From contig DATBEZ010000043.1 in the NCBI GenBank assembly GCA_036558745.1, positions 110,478-174,477 on the forward strand: a DNA stretch of 64,000 nucleotides, in the 5' to 3' direction. Position numbers and translations under genes: made by a program. Each line of letters starts with the position of its first letter. The stretch's first letter is position 1. Shown piece by piece: positions 47,077 to 55,849 of this stretch. The DNA comes from JAMXLJ01 sp036558745 (GTDB taxonomy: Bacteria > Actinomycetota > Acidimicrobiia > IMCC26256 > JAMXLJ01). Below the pieces are notes generated by a model, which did not search any database, had not been told where the DNA came from, and worked only from the letters and a program-made list of their open reading frames with translations.

Positions 47077-47670
47077 ATGTACGGAGTGCTCACTCGAACG
47101 TGGTGGTTGGTGCTGCTCCGGGGGCTGGCCGGCGCCGGCTTCGGGGCCGCGGTCCTCGCCTGGTCCGGTCTCTCGCTCGAGGTGCTCGCGCTCGCGTTCG
47201 GGGTCTTCGCCGTCGTCGACGGCACGCTCGGGCTCCTGACCGCGCTCGCGTCGGACCGTCATGTGTGGCTCCTGGCTGCCGACGGCGCCGCCGGGCTCGC
47301 GGGCGGGCTCGTCGTGCTGGCGTGGCCGGGCGTGCCGACGCTGGCCCTCGTCACCGTGTTCTCCACGTGGGCCGTGTTGCGGGGCGCCACCGAGGGGGTC
47401 GCGGCGTGGCGCCTGCATCGTCAGTGCCCGCGTGAGGTGACCCTCGGCGCGGCGGCGCTGGCCGGCCTGGTCGCCGCCGCGCTCCTCGCCTCGCACCCGG
47501 GCGAGTCGGTCCTCAGCTCGGGACGGCAGGCCGGCGCGAGCGTCGCCGCTGCCGGTCTCCTGCTCGCGCTCCTCGGGGTGCGGCTCCGGCTGTGGGTGCG
47601 CGCGAGCCGGCGCATCCACGAGACGTTGTTCGGGCTCGCGATCGGTGACCGTCGCGAGCAGACGGCCTGA
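47077..47670 (+). CDS. DUF308/HdeD-like membrane protein
   Basis: 197 residues with about six helices in pairs; GLSLEVLALAFGVFAVVDGTLGLLTAL is the DUF308 pattern. A second HdeD-type protein is at 9623. The role is unknown. Converges with the DUF2231-Rieske gene (9 bp). Confidence 0.78.
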   Translation: MYGVLTRTWWLVLLRGLAGAGFGAAVLAWSGLSLEVLALAFGVFAVVDGTLGLLTALASDRHVWLLAADGAAGLAGGLVVLAWPGVPTLALVTVFSTWAVLRGATEGVAAWRLHRQCPREVTLGAAALAGLVAAALLASHPGESVLSSGRQAGASVAAAGLLLALLGVRLRLWVRASRRIHETLFGLAIGDRREQTA

Positions 47671-47679
47671 GCGGCGGCG

Positions 47680-48573
47680 TCAGACGACCGTGAGATCGAC
47701 CGCGAGCTCCGCCTCCGTCCGGGCCCGAACCTGCACCATGCCGTCCTGGACCCGGGTCTGGTACACGCACTCGGGCGTCGTGGCCGGGCCCCGCCGTACC
47801 GAGCCGTCGTCGAGCGAGAACTCGCTGCCGTGCCACGGGCAGCGGATCGCTCCGTCGGCCACCGCACCCTGCGCGAGTGGACCTCCCGCGTGAGTGCAGA
47901 TCGCCGACAGCGCGCACAGCGCGTCGCCGTGCTTCACGACGACGACCGGCGCACCGTCGATCGTGAGCCCGTGCGGCGCGTCGTCGACGAGCTCGTTGAC
48001 CGCGATGGCGTCGTGCCACGAGCCCGGCGACAGCAGTCGCTGCTCGGCGTCCACGCCGACCCGCAGGTTGAAGACGAGGTGACCGCCCAGGTAGCCGCCG
48101 GCCGTCACCGCGCCCAGGGCGGCCATGCTGAGGGCGCGACCGCGCACGCCGTGTCCCTTGCCGCGCGCCCGCCACGACAGCACCTGGAGCACCAGCCCGA
48201 CGCTGTTCGCGCCCGCGTGCACCGTCGCGACGCGCTGGTCCCCGCCGTGGGTGTCCTCCCAGTCGGCGAGCCCGGACGCGGCGGTGGGCAGCGCGGCGAG
48301 GATGCCGAGCCCGACGAGTCGGCGCGCGGCCGTGCCCGAACGGCGGCCGCCGACCAGGTCGAGCACCGCCGCGCCGACCCAGGCGCCGATCGGCACGTCC
48401 GTGAGCATGGGGTGGAGCCGGTGCCCGAGCCACGTGCCGGACAGCGCGTTCTTCACTGCGTCCGAGCGGGTGAGGCGGCTCGAGACCGCCTGCAACGCGC
48501 GGCCCGGGGTGTCGAGCACCTCGGCCTGCTCGATCCGGTGGAGGGTCTCACGAAGCGCTTCGGTGGAGGTCAC
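47680..48573 (-). CDS. DUF2231-Rieske fusion protein
   Basis: 297 residues. The N-terminal half (about 45-175) has DUF2231 membrane helices (HPMLTDVPIGAWVGAAVLDLV). The C-terminal half is a Rieske domain with C226-T-H228 and C245-P-W-H248 (CTHAGG and CPWHGS). An electron-transfer protein at the membrane; partner not known. Such fusions are common in actinobacteria. Confidence 0.88.
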   Translation of the reverse strand: MTSTEALRETLHRIEQAEVLDTPGRALQAVSSRLTRSDAVKNALSGTWLGHRLHPMLTDVPIGAWVGAAVLDLVGGRRSGTAARRLVGLGILAALPTAASGLADWEDTHGGDQRVATVHAGANSVGLVLQVLSWRARGKGHGVRGRALSMAALGAVTAGGYLGGHLVFNLRVGVDAEQRLLSPGSWHDAIAVNELVDDAPHGLTIDGAPVVVVKHGDALCALSAICTHAGGPLAQGAVADGAIRCPWHGSEFSLDDGSVRRGPATTPECVYQTRVQDGMVQVRARTEAELAVDLTVV

Positions 48574-48875
48574 GAGGCATCTCCCGGTGGTGGAAGGGGT
48601 TGCGGGTCCCTGGAACCCCGAGCCCTGCGAGCAGGCACGGAGGGACCTTGGTCATTTCTTTCCGGCCCCGACCCCTCCCGAACGCCCGTGATGCGCTTCA
48701 ATGCAGCAGTCGGCCCGTCGTCCGGGCGACGTTCATCCCTTTCCGGCCGTCTCAAGAGGATCGGCACTCAGCCGATATCTGGGGCATGGACGGTCCGGCG
48801 AGCGCAGCAGAGCGACCTACGGAACCGTCTCCGGATGTGTCACGATCGCGTCCGGTCGATCGCCTCGATGGAGCC

Positions 48876-49529
48876 ATGACGCAGCACTTCGAGATCCCTC
48901 GCCTCCGAGTCCTCGCTCGCCACGCGCTCCCGCACCTCATCGAAAGCACGATCGTTCCGCTCGTGCTCTTCCTCGTGCTGCTGCGCCTCGTCGGCGTCTG
49001 GGGCGCCGTGCTCTGCGGCATGGTGTGGACGTACGGCGCGGTGATCCGCCGGCTGCTCACCGGCCGTCGGGTTCCCGGGATCCTGATGCTGAGCGCAGTG
49101 ACCGTCACCGCACGCACCGCGGTGTCGTTCGCGACCCACAGCGTCGTCATCTACTTCCTCCAGCCGACGCTCGGACAGATCCTCATCGCGAGCGCGTTCC
49201 TGATCTCCGTGCCGCTGGGCCAGCCGCTCGCGCAGCGTCTCGCGCGTGACTTCGTCCCCCTCCCCGCATGGCTCCTCGCCGAGGACCACATCGGGAAGTT
49301 CTTCAAGCGGGTGTCGCTGCTCTGGGCCTTCGTCGGCCTCGTCAACGCGTCGATCGCGCTGTGGCTGCTGTTCAGCCAGTCGGTCGGCACCTTCTACGTC
49401 GCCCAGAAGGGCACCTCCTGGCTCCTGACCGGGAGCGCCATCGGGCTCTCGACGTGGTGGTTCCACCGGCTGATGAACGAGCACGGCCACCGGGCACCGG
49501 CGACGGTCCCGGTCTCCACACGCGGATGA
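48876..49529 (+). CDS. VC0807-like membrane protein
   Basis: 217 residues from ATG 48876, with GGAG upstream; an ATG at 48786 would add a 30-residue polar start. Five to six helices (VPLVLFLVLLRLVGVWGAVLCG, and so on), resembling the VC0807/septation-like family of inner-membrane proteins. Function unknown. The stop overlaps the hydrolase start (ATGA). Confidence 0.65.
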   Translation: MTQHFEIPRLRVLARHALPHLIESTIVPLVLFLVLLRLVGVWGAVLCGMVWTYGAVIRRLLTGRRVPGILMLSAVTVTARTAVSFATHSVVIYFLQPTLGQILIASAFLISVPLGQPLAQRLARDFVPLPAWLLAEDHIGKFFKRVSLLWAFVGLVNASIALWLLFSQSVGTFYVAQKGTSWLLTGSAIGLSTWWFHRLMNEHGHRAPATVPVSTRG

Positions 49530-50308
49530 AGCTGCGCACGTCGGGGGCGCGGCTCCTCACCGCGGACCGCGTCTCGCTCGCCGGTCGCTGCTGGGGCGAC
49601 GGTGAACCGGCGACCGCGGGCGTCGTGCTCGTCCACGGCTTCGCCGCCACGGCCGACCATCCCCCCGTCGTCGCGGTCGCGGAGGCGCTGCACCGCCAGG
49701 GCCTGTTCGTCGTGTCCTACGACGCGCGCGGCCACGGGCGCTCGGGCGGCGACTGCACCCTCGGTGACGCGGAGCAGCTCGACGTGGCCGCCGCGGTCGA
49801 GGTCGCCCGCGAGCGCGCGGGCGACGTCGTGGTCGTCGGCGCGTCGATGGGCGCGATCGCAGCCGTCCGCTACGCGGCGGGGCCCCAGGCCGACGACCTC
49901 GCCGGTGTGATCGCGGTGAGCTGTCCCGCGCGCTGGCGCCTGCCACGCAACCCGCGGGCGATCCTCGCCGCGGGCCTCACCCGTACCCGCCTCGGTCGCA
50001 GCGTCGCTCGCCGTCATCTGCGGGTGCGTCTCTCGGCGACGTGGGCCAGCCCGACGCCGCCGGTCGAGCTCGTCACCCGGGTCCGGGCTCCGATCGCGTT
50101 CGTGCACGGCGAGCGCGACCGCTTCATCCCCGTCAAGGACGTCTACGAGCTGTCCACGGCTGCGCCCCAGCCCCGCCACCTCGAGGTCGTCCCCGCGATG
50201 GGTCACGCGTACGACGTGGCCGCGGTCCCCGCGATCGTGCGGGCGGTCGAGTGGGCCCTCGAGCAGGCGCCCGCACCGGCCGCCGCGGCGTCCACCCTCC
50301 CCGCCTGA
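49526..50308 (+). CDS. Alpha/beta hydrolase
   Basis: 260 residues. The nucleophile elbow is GASMG with Ser107; Asp198 (HGERDRF) and His227 (MGHAYD) complete the triad. VVLVHGFAATADHPPVVAVAE is the oxyanion-hole strand. A serine esterase or lipase of unknown substrate, cytoplasmic. Coupled to the VC0807-like gene. Confidence 0.88.
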   Translation: MKLRTSGARLLTADRVSLAGRCWGDGEPATAGVVLVHGFAATADHPPVVAVAEALHRQGLFVVSYDARGHGRSGGDCTLGDAEQLDVAAAVEVARERAGDVVVVGASMGAIAAVRYAAGPQADDLAGVIAVSCPARWRLPRNPRAILAAGLTRTRLGRSVARRHLRVRLSATWASPTPPVELVTRVRAPIAFVHGERDRFIPVKDVYELSTAAPQPRHLEVVPAMGHAYDVAAVPAIVRAVEWALEQAPAPAAAASTLPA

Positions 50309-50314
50309 CGCGGT

Positions 50315-50390
50315 TTCAATGAAGCCAGCGGTGCGGTTTCCGCACCCACAGCTTCAATGAAGCGTCACCCGCGCTCGGCGCGGCTCACAC
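50315..50390. repeat. Tandem pair of TTCAATGAAGC boxes, each with its own hairpin
   Basis: TTCAATGAAGC occurs at 50316-50326 and 50354-50364, 38 bp apart. After each box a perfect hairpin follows: GGTGCGG-TTT-CCGCACC and CCGCGC-TCG-GCGCGG. The hairpins differ in sequence, so structure is kept while sequence changes. It resembles a CRISPR-type repeat layout, but with no spacers and only two units, so it is not an array. Confidence 0.7.
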
Positions 50391-50475
50391 TTCAGCGAAA
50401 CCGGGCGGCGTCAGCTCTCCCACGCTTCCCGGGTCGACTCCGCTCCGGCGTCCCGGGCTCCGCCCAACGCCTCCG

Positions 50476-51297
50476 CTACGTCTCCCACCACCACGCGAGG
50501 CCGGCGAGGCCGGGGCCGGTGTGGGCGACCATCACGGTGCCGAAGCGACCCACGAACGACGTCTCGGGCGACTGCTCGGCCTCGACCCGGCCGAGCAGCT
50601 CGCGCGCCTCGTCGTGGGCCTGCGCGTGCAGCGCGGCGACGTGCAGGCGCGCGCCCGGTACCCGCGAGCGGCGCAGCAGCGCGACCATCCGGTCCTTCGC
50701 GGCGTCGACGCTGAACGCGGGGCGGAGACGGTGCGGCTTGCCGTCGCGGAACTCGAACAGTGGACGGATGCCGAGCCGGCGACCGGCCCAGCCCGCGATC
50801 TCCGGGACGCGCCCGCTGCGGACGAGATGGTCGAGGTCCGACACCATCGCGACGAGCCGGACCTCCTCGATGGCCTTCGCCGCCGCGCGCTCGACGTCGT
50901 CGAGCGACCCGCCCGCCTCGGCGGCGCGCGCCGCCGCGAGCACGACGAGCCCCTGGGCCCCCGCCGCGGTCGACGTGTCGAGCACCGCCGAGCGGCCCTC
51001 GACCGAATCGGCCCCGGTCTGGGCCGCACCGAACGTCGAGCTCATCGTCGCCGCGATCGTGAGCACGACGACGCCGTCGTCGTTCATGCACGCCGTGATC
51101 GCGTCCGCGAACTCGCCCGGGCTCGGCCCCGACGTGGAGACGTGGTCGAACGACAGCACGTCGTCGATGGAGAGCTGGTCGTCGCGCACCTGGTCGCCGC
51201 CCAACGTCAGCCACATCGGGACGACGGTGATGCCGTAGCGCTCGACCAGGTCGGGAGGCAGCGCCGCCGCGCTGTCGGTGACGATCTTGACCGTCAT
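50476..51297 (-). CDS. DegV-family lipid-binding protein
   Basis: 273 residues from ATG 51297 (MTVKIVTDSAAALPPDLVERYGITVVPM). The DegV start motif with conserved Asp/Ser, the Thr-Ser-Gly-Pro-Ser-Pro segment (STSGPSPGEFADAI) and the C-terminal GTVMVAHTGPGLAGLAWWWE are present. DegV proteins bind a fatty acid and in Gram-positives help feed exogenous fatty acids to phospholipid synthesis. The PlsY-like gene lies next to it, 186 bp away in the same direction. Confidence 0.92.
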   Translation of the reverse strand: MTVKIVTDSAAALPPDLVERYGITVVPMWLTLGGDQVRDDQLSIDDVLSFDHVSTSGPSPGEFADAITACMNDDGVVVLTIAATMSSTFGAAQTGADSVEGRSAVLDTSTAAGAQGLVVLAAARAAEAGGSLDDVERAAAKAIEEVRLVAMVSDLDHLVRSGRVPEIAGWAGRRLGIRPLFEFRDGKPHRLRPAFSVDAAKDRMVALLRRSRVPGARLHVAALHAQAHDEARELLGRVEAEQSPETSFVGRFGTVMVAHTGPGLAGLAWWWET

Positions 51298-51483
51298 GGC
51301 GCCGCGCCGGGTCGGTGCGGCGAGGGCCCGTCGGACCCGGTTCGCGGCAGCGGGGCTCCGGGGGTCGAGCTCACGCAGCGCTCCTTCCGTATGGTGCTGG
51401 TCGCAGTGGTGCCGGTCGCCATGGGTACCCGGTGGCGTCCTGCCCACTCGTGACGAAGCGGACTCCTGTGGAGACGCCCGAGG

Positions 51484-52146
51484 TCACGCGAATTCACCGT
51501 CCGGGCCCGGGGAATCGGCCTGGACGCTGGGCGAACGGTACTCGTCGGAGGTCCCGTCATGGTCGAACACCAGCCGGGTCAGATAGCTCCGCAACTTGGG
51601 CGACGGCGCGGGATGGTTGCCGACCAGCCGCTTGACGAACATCGGGACCGCGAGCGCGAGACCGATCCACACACCCTCGACGCCCTTGATCGCGGCGAGC
51701 ATCGGCGTCAAGGCCAGCATCGCGACGAACATGCCGAGGCCGGCCTGCTTCAACACGGCGCCGATGACGAAGACGGCGAGCAGCATGACCGCGCCCGGCC
51801 ACGCGAGCACGAGCAACGCGCCGAGCGACGGTGAGAAGCCCCGCCCTCCTGCACCGCGCAGGAACGGCGACCAGTTGTGGCCGACGACCGCGAGCCCGCC
51901 GGCCAGGGCGGCGAGCTCCGGGCGACTGTGGCCGGCCAGCAGCGGTCCGAGGGCGCCCTTCCCGACGTCGAGGATCCCCGCGGCGACCATCGGGCCGAAG
52001 CCGGCGACCCGGTAGAGACCGGTGCCCGACACCGTCCCGCTCCCGTACTCGCGCAGATCGACGCGCTTGAGACGCCACGCGGCCATCCCCGAGAACGGGA
52101 TCGCGCCGGCGACGAGCGAGACGATCAGGACGAGGACGGGATTCAC
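51484..52146 (-). CDS. plsY: PlsY-like glycerol-3-phosphate acyltransferase
   Basis: 220 residues from GTG 52146. GSGTVSGTGLYRVAG and VVGHNWSPFLRGAGGRG match the two conserved PlsY loops (usual GSGNxGATN and GHxFPVFLxFKGGKG) but with clear departures, so it may be a divergent paralogue with changed donor use. About five membrane helices. In the family it acylates the sn-1 position of glycerol-3-phosphate from acyl-phosphate. Confidence 0.68.
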   Translation of the reverse strand: MNPVLVLIVSLVAGAIPFSGMAAWRLKRVDLREYGSGTVSGTGLYRVAGFGPMVAAGILDVGKGALGPLLAGHSRPELAALAGGLAVVGHNWSPFLRGAGGRGFSPSLGALLVLAWPGAVMLLAVFVIGAVLKQAGLGMFVAMLALTPMLAAIKGVEGVWIGLALAVPMFVKRLVGNHPAPSPKLRSYLTRLVFDHDGTSDEYRSPSVQADSPGPDGEFA

Positions 52147-52231
52147 TCGGCCCCATCCTTCCCGACCGCGACCCACGACAACACGGCAATACCCGTGATC
52201 ACGCGCGCCGGCCGGGCGGTGGTCACCGTCG

Positions 52232-54037
52232 CTACCCTCCGACCATCGCGGTCAGCTCGTCGCGCACCGCGCGACAACGGTCGGCGCGGACCGGGCTCGA
52301 CAGGCCGGGGTACGACACCGTGGACCACGCCGGGTTGAGCTGGATCGGGAGGTCCGGGACCTGCCACGCAGCCGCGGCGCCCCGGATCACCGACGCGGCC
52401 GTGGCCCACGACCCGACGCCGATCTTCTCGCCGCGCAGGTCGGCCCGGATCGCGTGCTGGATCGACGCCGAGCCGAGCAGGCCGCCGTGGAACGCGGGCA
52501 CGACCCGGATGCGCACGCTCCCGATGCCGTCGGGGTCCCCGACGTCGCGCTGGTCCTCGAACGACCCCGTGACCGCGTCGGCCAGCGGGAGGAACGCGTC
52601 CTGGTGCACGCCCGGGACGCTGCACGCGAGCGCGTCACGCAACGCGGCGCCGTGACGGTCCACGTCGCGCACGAACGGGGAGTCTGGGGAGAGCTCGAGC
52701 GGTGAGAGACCGGCGACGATCCCCGCGACACCTCGCAGACCCCAACCGGTGAACGTGCCCCAGCCGTCGCCGTTCTCGGCCGGGTAGTAGACGCGGCCGG
52801 GTCGCACGAGCGGGCTGAGCAGCACCAGCCGGTCGACGGGTGGGTGCGGGGTCGCGAGCACGTAGGTCTTGGCGACGAGCGCGCCCTCGCTCTCGGCCAC
52901 GATCGACACACGCCGGTGCGTGCTCGCCGCGATCGCGTCCACCTGACGGGCCATGAGCCGGTCGAGCGCGGCGAGCGACTGCTGGGTGTCGTGCGAGCCG
53001 TAGGAGAGCGGCTCACCGTTCGCGTCGAGCCCGCGGTACGAGAAGCGCCACTGCCGAAAGCCCGACCCGAGCACGGTGACCGGCGAGCCGTCCCAGTGGC
53101 TCGCGAAGCCGGTGACGATGAGCACCGGCGCACCATCGCCGATCGGTGGCGGCGCCGCGACCTGGTCGGGTTGACCGGGTTGGTGCACCGCGAAGCCGAT
53201 CGCGCTCCCGCCCACGACGAGCGCGAACACGGACGCGACCGCGATCGGCGACACCGGGATCCACCGTCGCACGCGGCCGAGGTGCACGACGTGGCCCGCG
53301 CCCGTCGGCTCGACGCCGCGGACGATGCGACACCATGCCCACGCGTTGAACAGGCCGGTCGCGCCCGCGGTCAGGAGCGCGAGCGGCCAGACCGGGCTGA
53401 GCGCGATCGCGGCGGAGGCGAGTGTGAGCACGCCGAAGGTGGCGAGCATCCAGGCGGACGTGCGCAGCGGGGGCATCGCGCGCCACCAGCCCGCCCGTGC
53501 CGCGCCGTGGTGCAGGAGCACGATCGTCGCGATCGCCGGCGGGAACGCGGCGAAGAACAACCACGAGATCGGGATGACCGCGAGCGCGAAGAGCAGGATC
53601 GTCCACGGCAACAGCGCGACGAGCGCGACGGCGGTGAAGATCACCGCCCGACGGAACGACACGAACATCGGCGGGCGCTCTTCGCCCCGTGGCCACGCGG
53701 CGCGCACGAGCAGCGCGTCGAGCGTGCCGCGGAACACGAGCAGCGCAGCGAGCTCCCACCCGAGCGCGAACCACGAGCGGTGGTACACGAGCAGCCACCG
53801 CAGATCGTGGAACGCGCCGAACGGCGCCGGCGCGACCACTTGTGGGGCGAGACCCCACGAGGAGTGCGGGGCGACGAGCACGAGGATCCCGGCCTCGAGG
53901 ACCGAGAGCCCGACCGCGAGCGCGATGAGCACGGGGTGCTGCCACACGCCGTCGGGACCGACCGCAGGGACTTCCTCGTGAGCGCCTTCGGAGCCGCCGC
54001 GACCGACGTTGCCGTCCAGGGTGCGGGAGCCGATCAT
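52232..54037 (-). CDS. Membrane-anchored alpha/beta hydrolase-like protein
   Basis: 601 residues from ATG 54037. The N-terminal 330 residues contain about six membrane helices; the C-terminal 270 residues resemble a lipase/esterase with a nucleophile motif IVAESEGALVAK (G-x-S-x-G variant A-E-S-E-G). Probably faces the outside and hydrolyses a lipid or ester. The start overlaps the ATPase stop (ATGA), so it belongs to the ABC operon. I do not recognise the family. Confidence 0.7.
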   Translation of the reverse strand: MIGSRTLDGNVGRGGSEGAHEEVPAVGPDGVWQHPVLIALAVGLSVLEAGILVLVAPHSSWGLAPQVVAPAPFGAFHDLRWLLVYHRSWFALGWELAALLVFRGTLDALLVRAAWPRGEERPPMFVSFRRAVIFTAVALVALLPWTILLFALAVIPISWLFFAAFPPAIATIVLLHHGAARAGWWRAMPPLRTSAWMLATFGVLTLASAAIALSPVWPLALLTAGATGLFNAWAWCRIVRGVEPTGAGHVVHLGRVRRWIPVSPIAVASVFALVVGGSAIGFAVHQPGQPDQVAAPPPIGDGAPVLIVTGFASHWDGSPVTVLGSGFRQWRFSYRGLDANGEPLSYGSHDTQQSLAALDRLMARQVDAIAASTHRRVSIVAESEGALVAKTYVLATPHPPVDRLVLLSPLVRPGRVYYPAENGDGWGTFTGWGLRGVAGIVAGLSPLELSPDSPFVRDVDRHGAALRDALACSVPGVHQDAFLPLADAVTGSFEDQRDVGDPDGIGSVRIRVVPAFHGGLLGSASIQHAIRADLRGEKIGVGSWATAASVIRGAAAAWQVPDLPIQLNPAWSTVSYPGLSSPVRADRCRAVRDELTAMVGG

Positions 54038-54735
54038 GCCGCGCTCGAGGAGGTGTCGGCCGCGACCCGGCCGTCCCGGATCTCGACGATGCGGTCGGCC
54101 GTGCGCGCCACGTCGCGGTCGTGCGTGACCATCACGAGCGTCATGCCGGTCTCGGCCCGGAGCCGGCGGAACAGGCCGAGCACCCGCTCCACCGACGCGC
54201 TGTCGAGGCTGCCGGTGGGCTCGTCGGCGAGCACGACGCTGGGGTCGTTCGCCAGCGCGCGTGCGATCGCGACCCGCTGGCGCTCGCCGCCCGAGAGCTC
54301 GGTCGGGAGCCGCCGCCCCTTGCCTTCGAGGTCGACCTCCGCGAGGAGCACGTCGGCCCGTTCGGTGCGCTCGCGGTGCGACCGGTGGGTGCCGAACATC
54401 GGGATCTGGACGTTCTTGGCGACGTCGAGGTGGGGGAGCAGGTTGTGCAGCTGGAAGACCAGCCCGATGTGGGTACGGCGGAAGCGGTTCAGATCCTTGA
54501 TGCGATCGAGGTCCTCGCCGTCGACCCGGATCGTTCCCGACGTCGGTGTGTCGAGCGCGGCGAGCAGGTGCAGCAGCGTCGACTTCCCCGAGCCGGAGGG
54601 TCCTGTGATCGCGACGAACTCGCCACGCTCCACGCTCAGCGCCACGCCGTCGAGGGCGTGCACGATGCCGCGGTCGAAGTACTTCCGGACGTCGATCGCC
54701 TCGATCGCGCACGGGTGACGGCCGGCGTCATTCAC
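54034..54735 (-). CDS. ABC transporter ATPase (LolD/MacB-type)
   Basis: 233 residues from GTG 54735, overlapping the permease end by eight bases. Walker A GPSGSGKST, signature LSGGERQRV, Walker B VVLADEPTGSLD. Member of the MacB/LolD class. Pairs with the FtsX-like permease gene upstream and the membrane hydrolase downstream. Confidence 0.92.
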   Translation of the reverse strand: MNDAGRHPCAIEAIDVRKYFDRGIVHALDGVALSVERGEFVAITGPSGSGKSTLLHLLAALDTPTSGTIRVDGEDLDRIKDLNRFRRTHIGLVFQLHNLLPHLDVAKNVQIPMFGTHRSHRERTERADVLLAEVDLEGKGRRLPTELSGGERQRVAIARALANDPSVVLADEPTGSLDSASVERVLGLFRRLRAETGMTLVMVTHDRDVARTADRIVEIRDGRVAADTSSSAA

Positions 54736-55843
54736 GGCGCAACGCCTCCAGCGGCGACAGCATCGCGGCGCGCAACGCGGGATAGAGACCCCCGATGAAC
54801 GCCATCCCCGCGGCGACGTACAGCGCCCGCCAGAACTCCGTCGACGTGTACGTCGGTTTGAGGATGCCGAGCAGATCGGGGAGCTGCTGGAGCGCACGAG
54901 TCGCGCCGAACGCGAGCCCGACACCGGCGGCAGCGCCGAGCAGGCTGATCACGAGCGCCTCACCGAGCACCATCACGATGATCCTCGTGCGGGCCCAGCC
55001 GACGGCGCGAAGCACGCCGAACTCGCGCGTACGCTCGAAGAACGACAGCAACATCGTGTTCATCACGATGATCGCGCCGATCACGAGCGCGAGGACCGTC
55101 GCCCCCTGGTCGGCCGCGCTGATCAGCTGGAGGTTGCGGTCGACCCGCCCGAAGTCGGACTGCGTCTGCACGGTCGCGAGCTCGGGGTGGTCGCGTTCGA
55201 TCCGCTTGCGGAACGCAGGGATGTTCGTCCCCTTCTTCACCTGGACGAAGGCCAGCGTCACGTTGCCGGGCTTGCGCTCGTTCGCCTGCAGCGCCGTCAG
55301 GGGCAGCATCGACCCCGAGTCACCGAACACCTGACCCACCGAGAAGATGCCCGTGACCGTGAACGTGTTGCTGTCGATCGTGATCTTGTCGCCCACGTTC
55401 TTCCCGAGGCTGTCGGCGGCCCGCCACCCGAGCATGATCTGATTCGTCGCGTTCGGGGCGTAGGGCACGCCGCGGATCACGGTGACGCCGAAGGGCGTCA
55501 GGTCCTGTTGCGGCAACCCGATCTGCAGGAACAGCGGGTTCCCGCCGAGCTTCGTCGTCGCGATGAGCGCTCCGACGGCGTGCTCGACCTCGGGATAGGC
55601 CTGGATGCGCGCGAGCTCACCCTGGTCGATGCTGCTGTAGAGGAGGTCGGAGACGCCCTTCTGGGCCACCGTGAAGTCGGCCTTGCCGGTGCGCAGGACC
55701 GCGACCGCGGTGTCGCGGAGGCTGTGCGTCACGACCGCGAGCGTCACCACCGTCATCACGCCGATCGCGATGGCGACGGCCGTCAACGCGGTCCGCATCT
55801 TGCGGGCCCACACGTTGTGCACGACGAGGCCGGCGAAGGACAC
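54728..55843 (-). CDS. ABC transporter permease (FtsX/MacB-type)
   Basis: 371 residues. N-terminal helix (RTALTAVAIAIGVMTVVTLAV), a large extracytoplasmic domain, and C-terminal helices with ERTREFGVLRAVGWARTRIIVMV, the FtsX/MacB signature. Works with the ATPase at 54034. The encapsulin gene lies just upstream (6 bp), possibly in the same transcript. Confidence 0.9.
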   Translation of the reverse strand: MSFAGLVVHNVWARKMRTALTAVAIAIGVMTVVTLAVVTHSLRDTAVAVLRTGKADFTVAQKGVSDLLYSSIDQGELARIQAYPEVEHAVGALIATTKLGGNPLFLQIGLPQQDLTPFGVTVIRGVPYAPNATNQIMLGWRAADSLGKNVGDKITIDSNTFTVTGIFSVGQVFGDSGSMLPLTALQANERKPGNVTLAFVQVKKGTNIPAFRKRIERDHPELATVQTQSDFGRVDRNLQLISAADQGATVLALVIGAIIVMNTMLLSFFERTREFGVLRAVGWARTRIIVMVLGEALVISLLGAAAGVGLAFGATRALQQLPDLLGILKPTYTSTEFWRALYVAAGMAFIGGLYPALRAAMLSPLEALRRE

Positions 55844-55849
55844 GGGGCA

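Noticed and set aside
50315..50390. CRISPR array
   Set aside because: Only two short boxes, no conserved full repeat, no spacers and no cas genes in the window.
51298..51483. Extra N-terminal 50 residues of the DegV gene
   Set aside because: The family starts at MTVKIVTDSAA; upstream residues are Arg/Pro/His-rich with no ribosome-binding site, so the short start is used.
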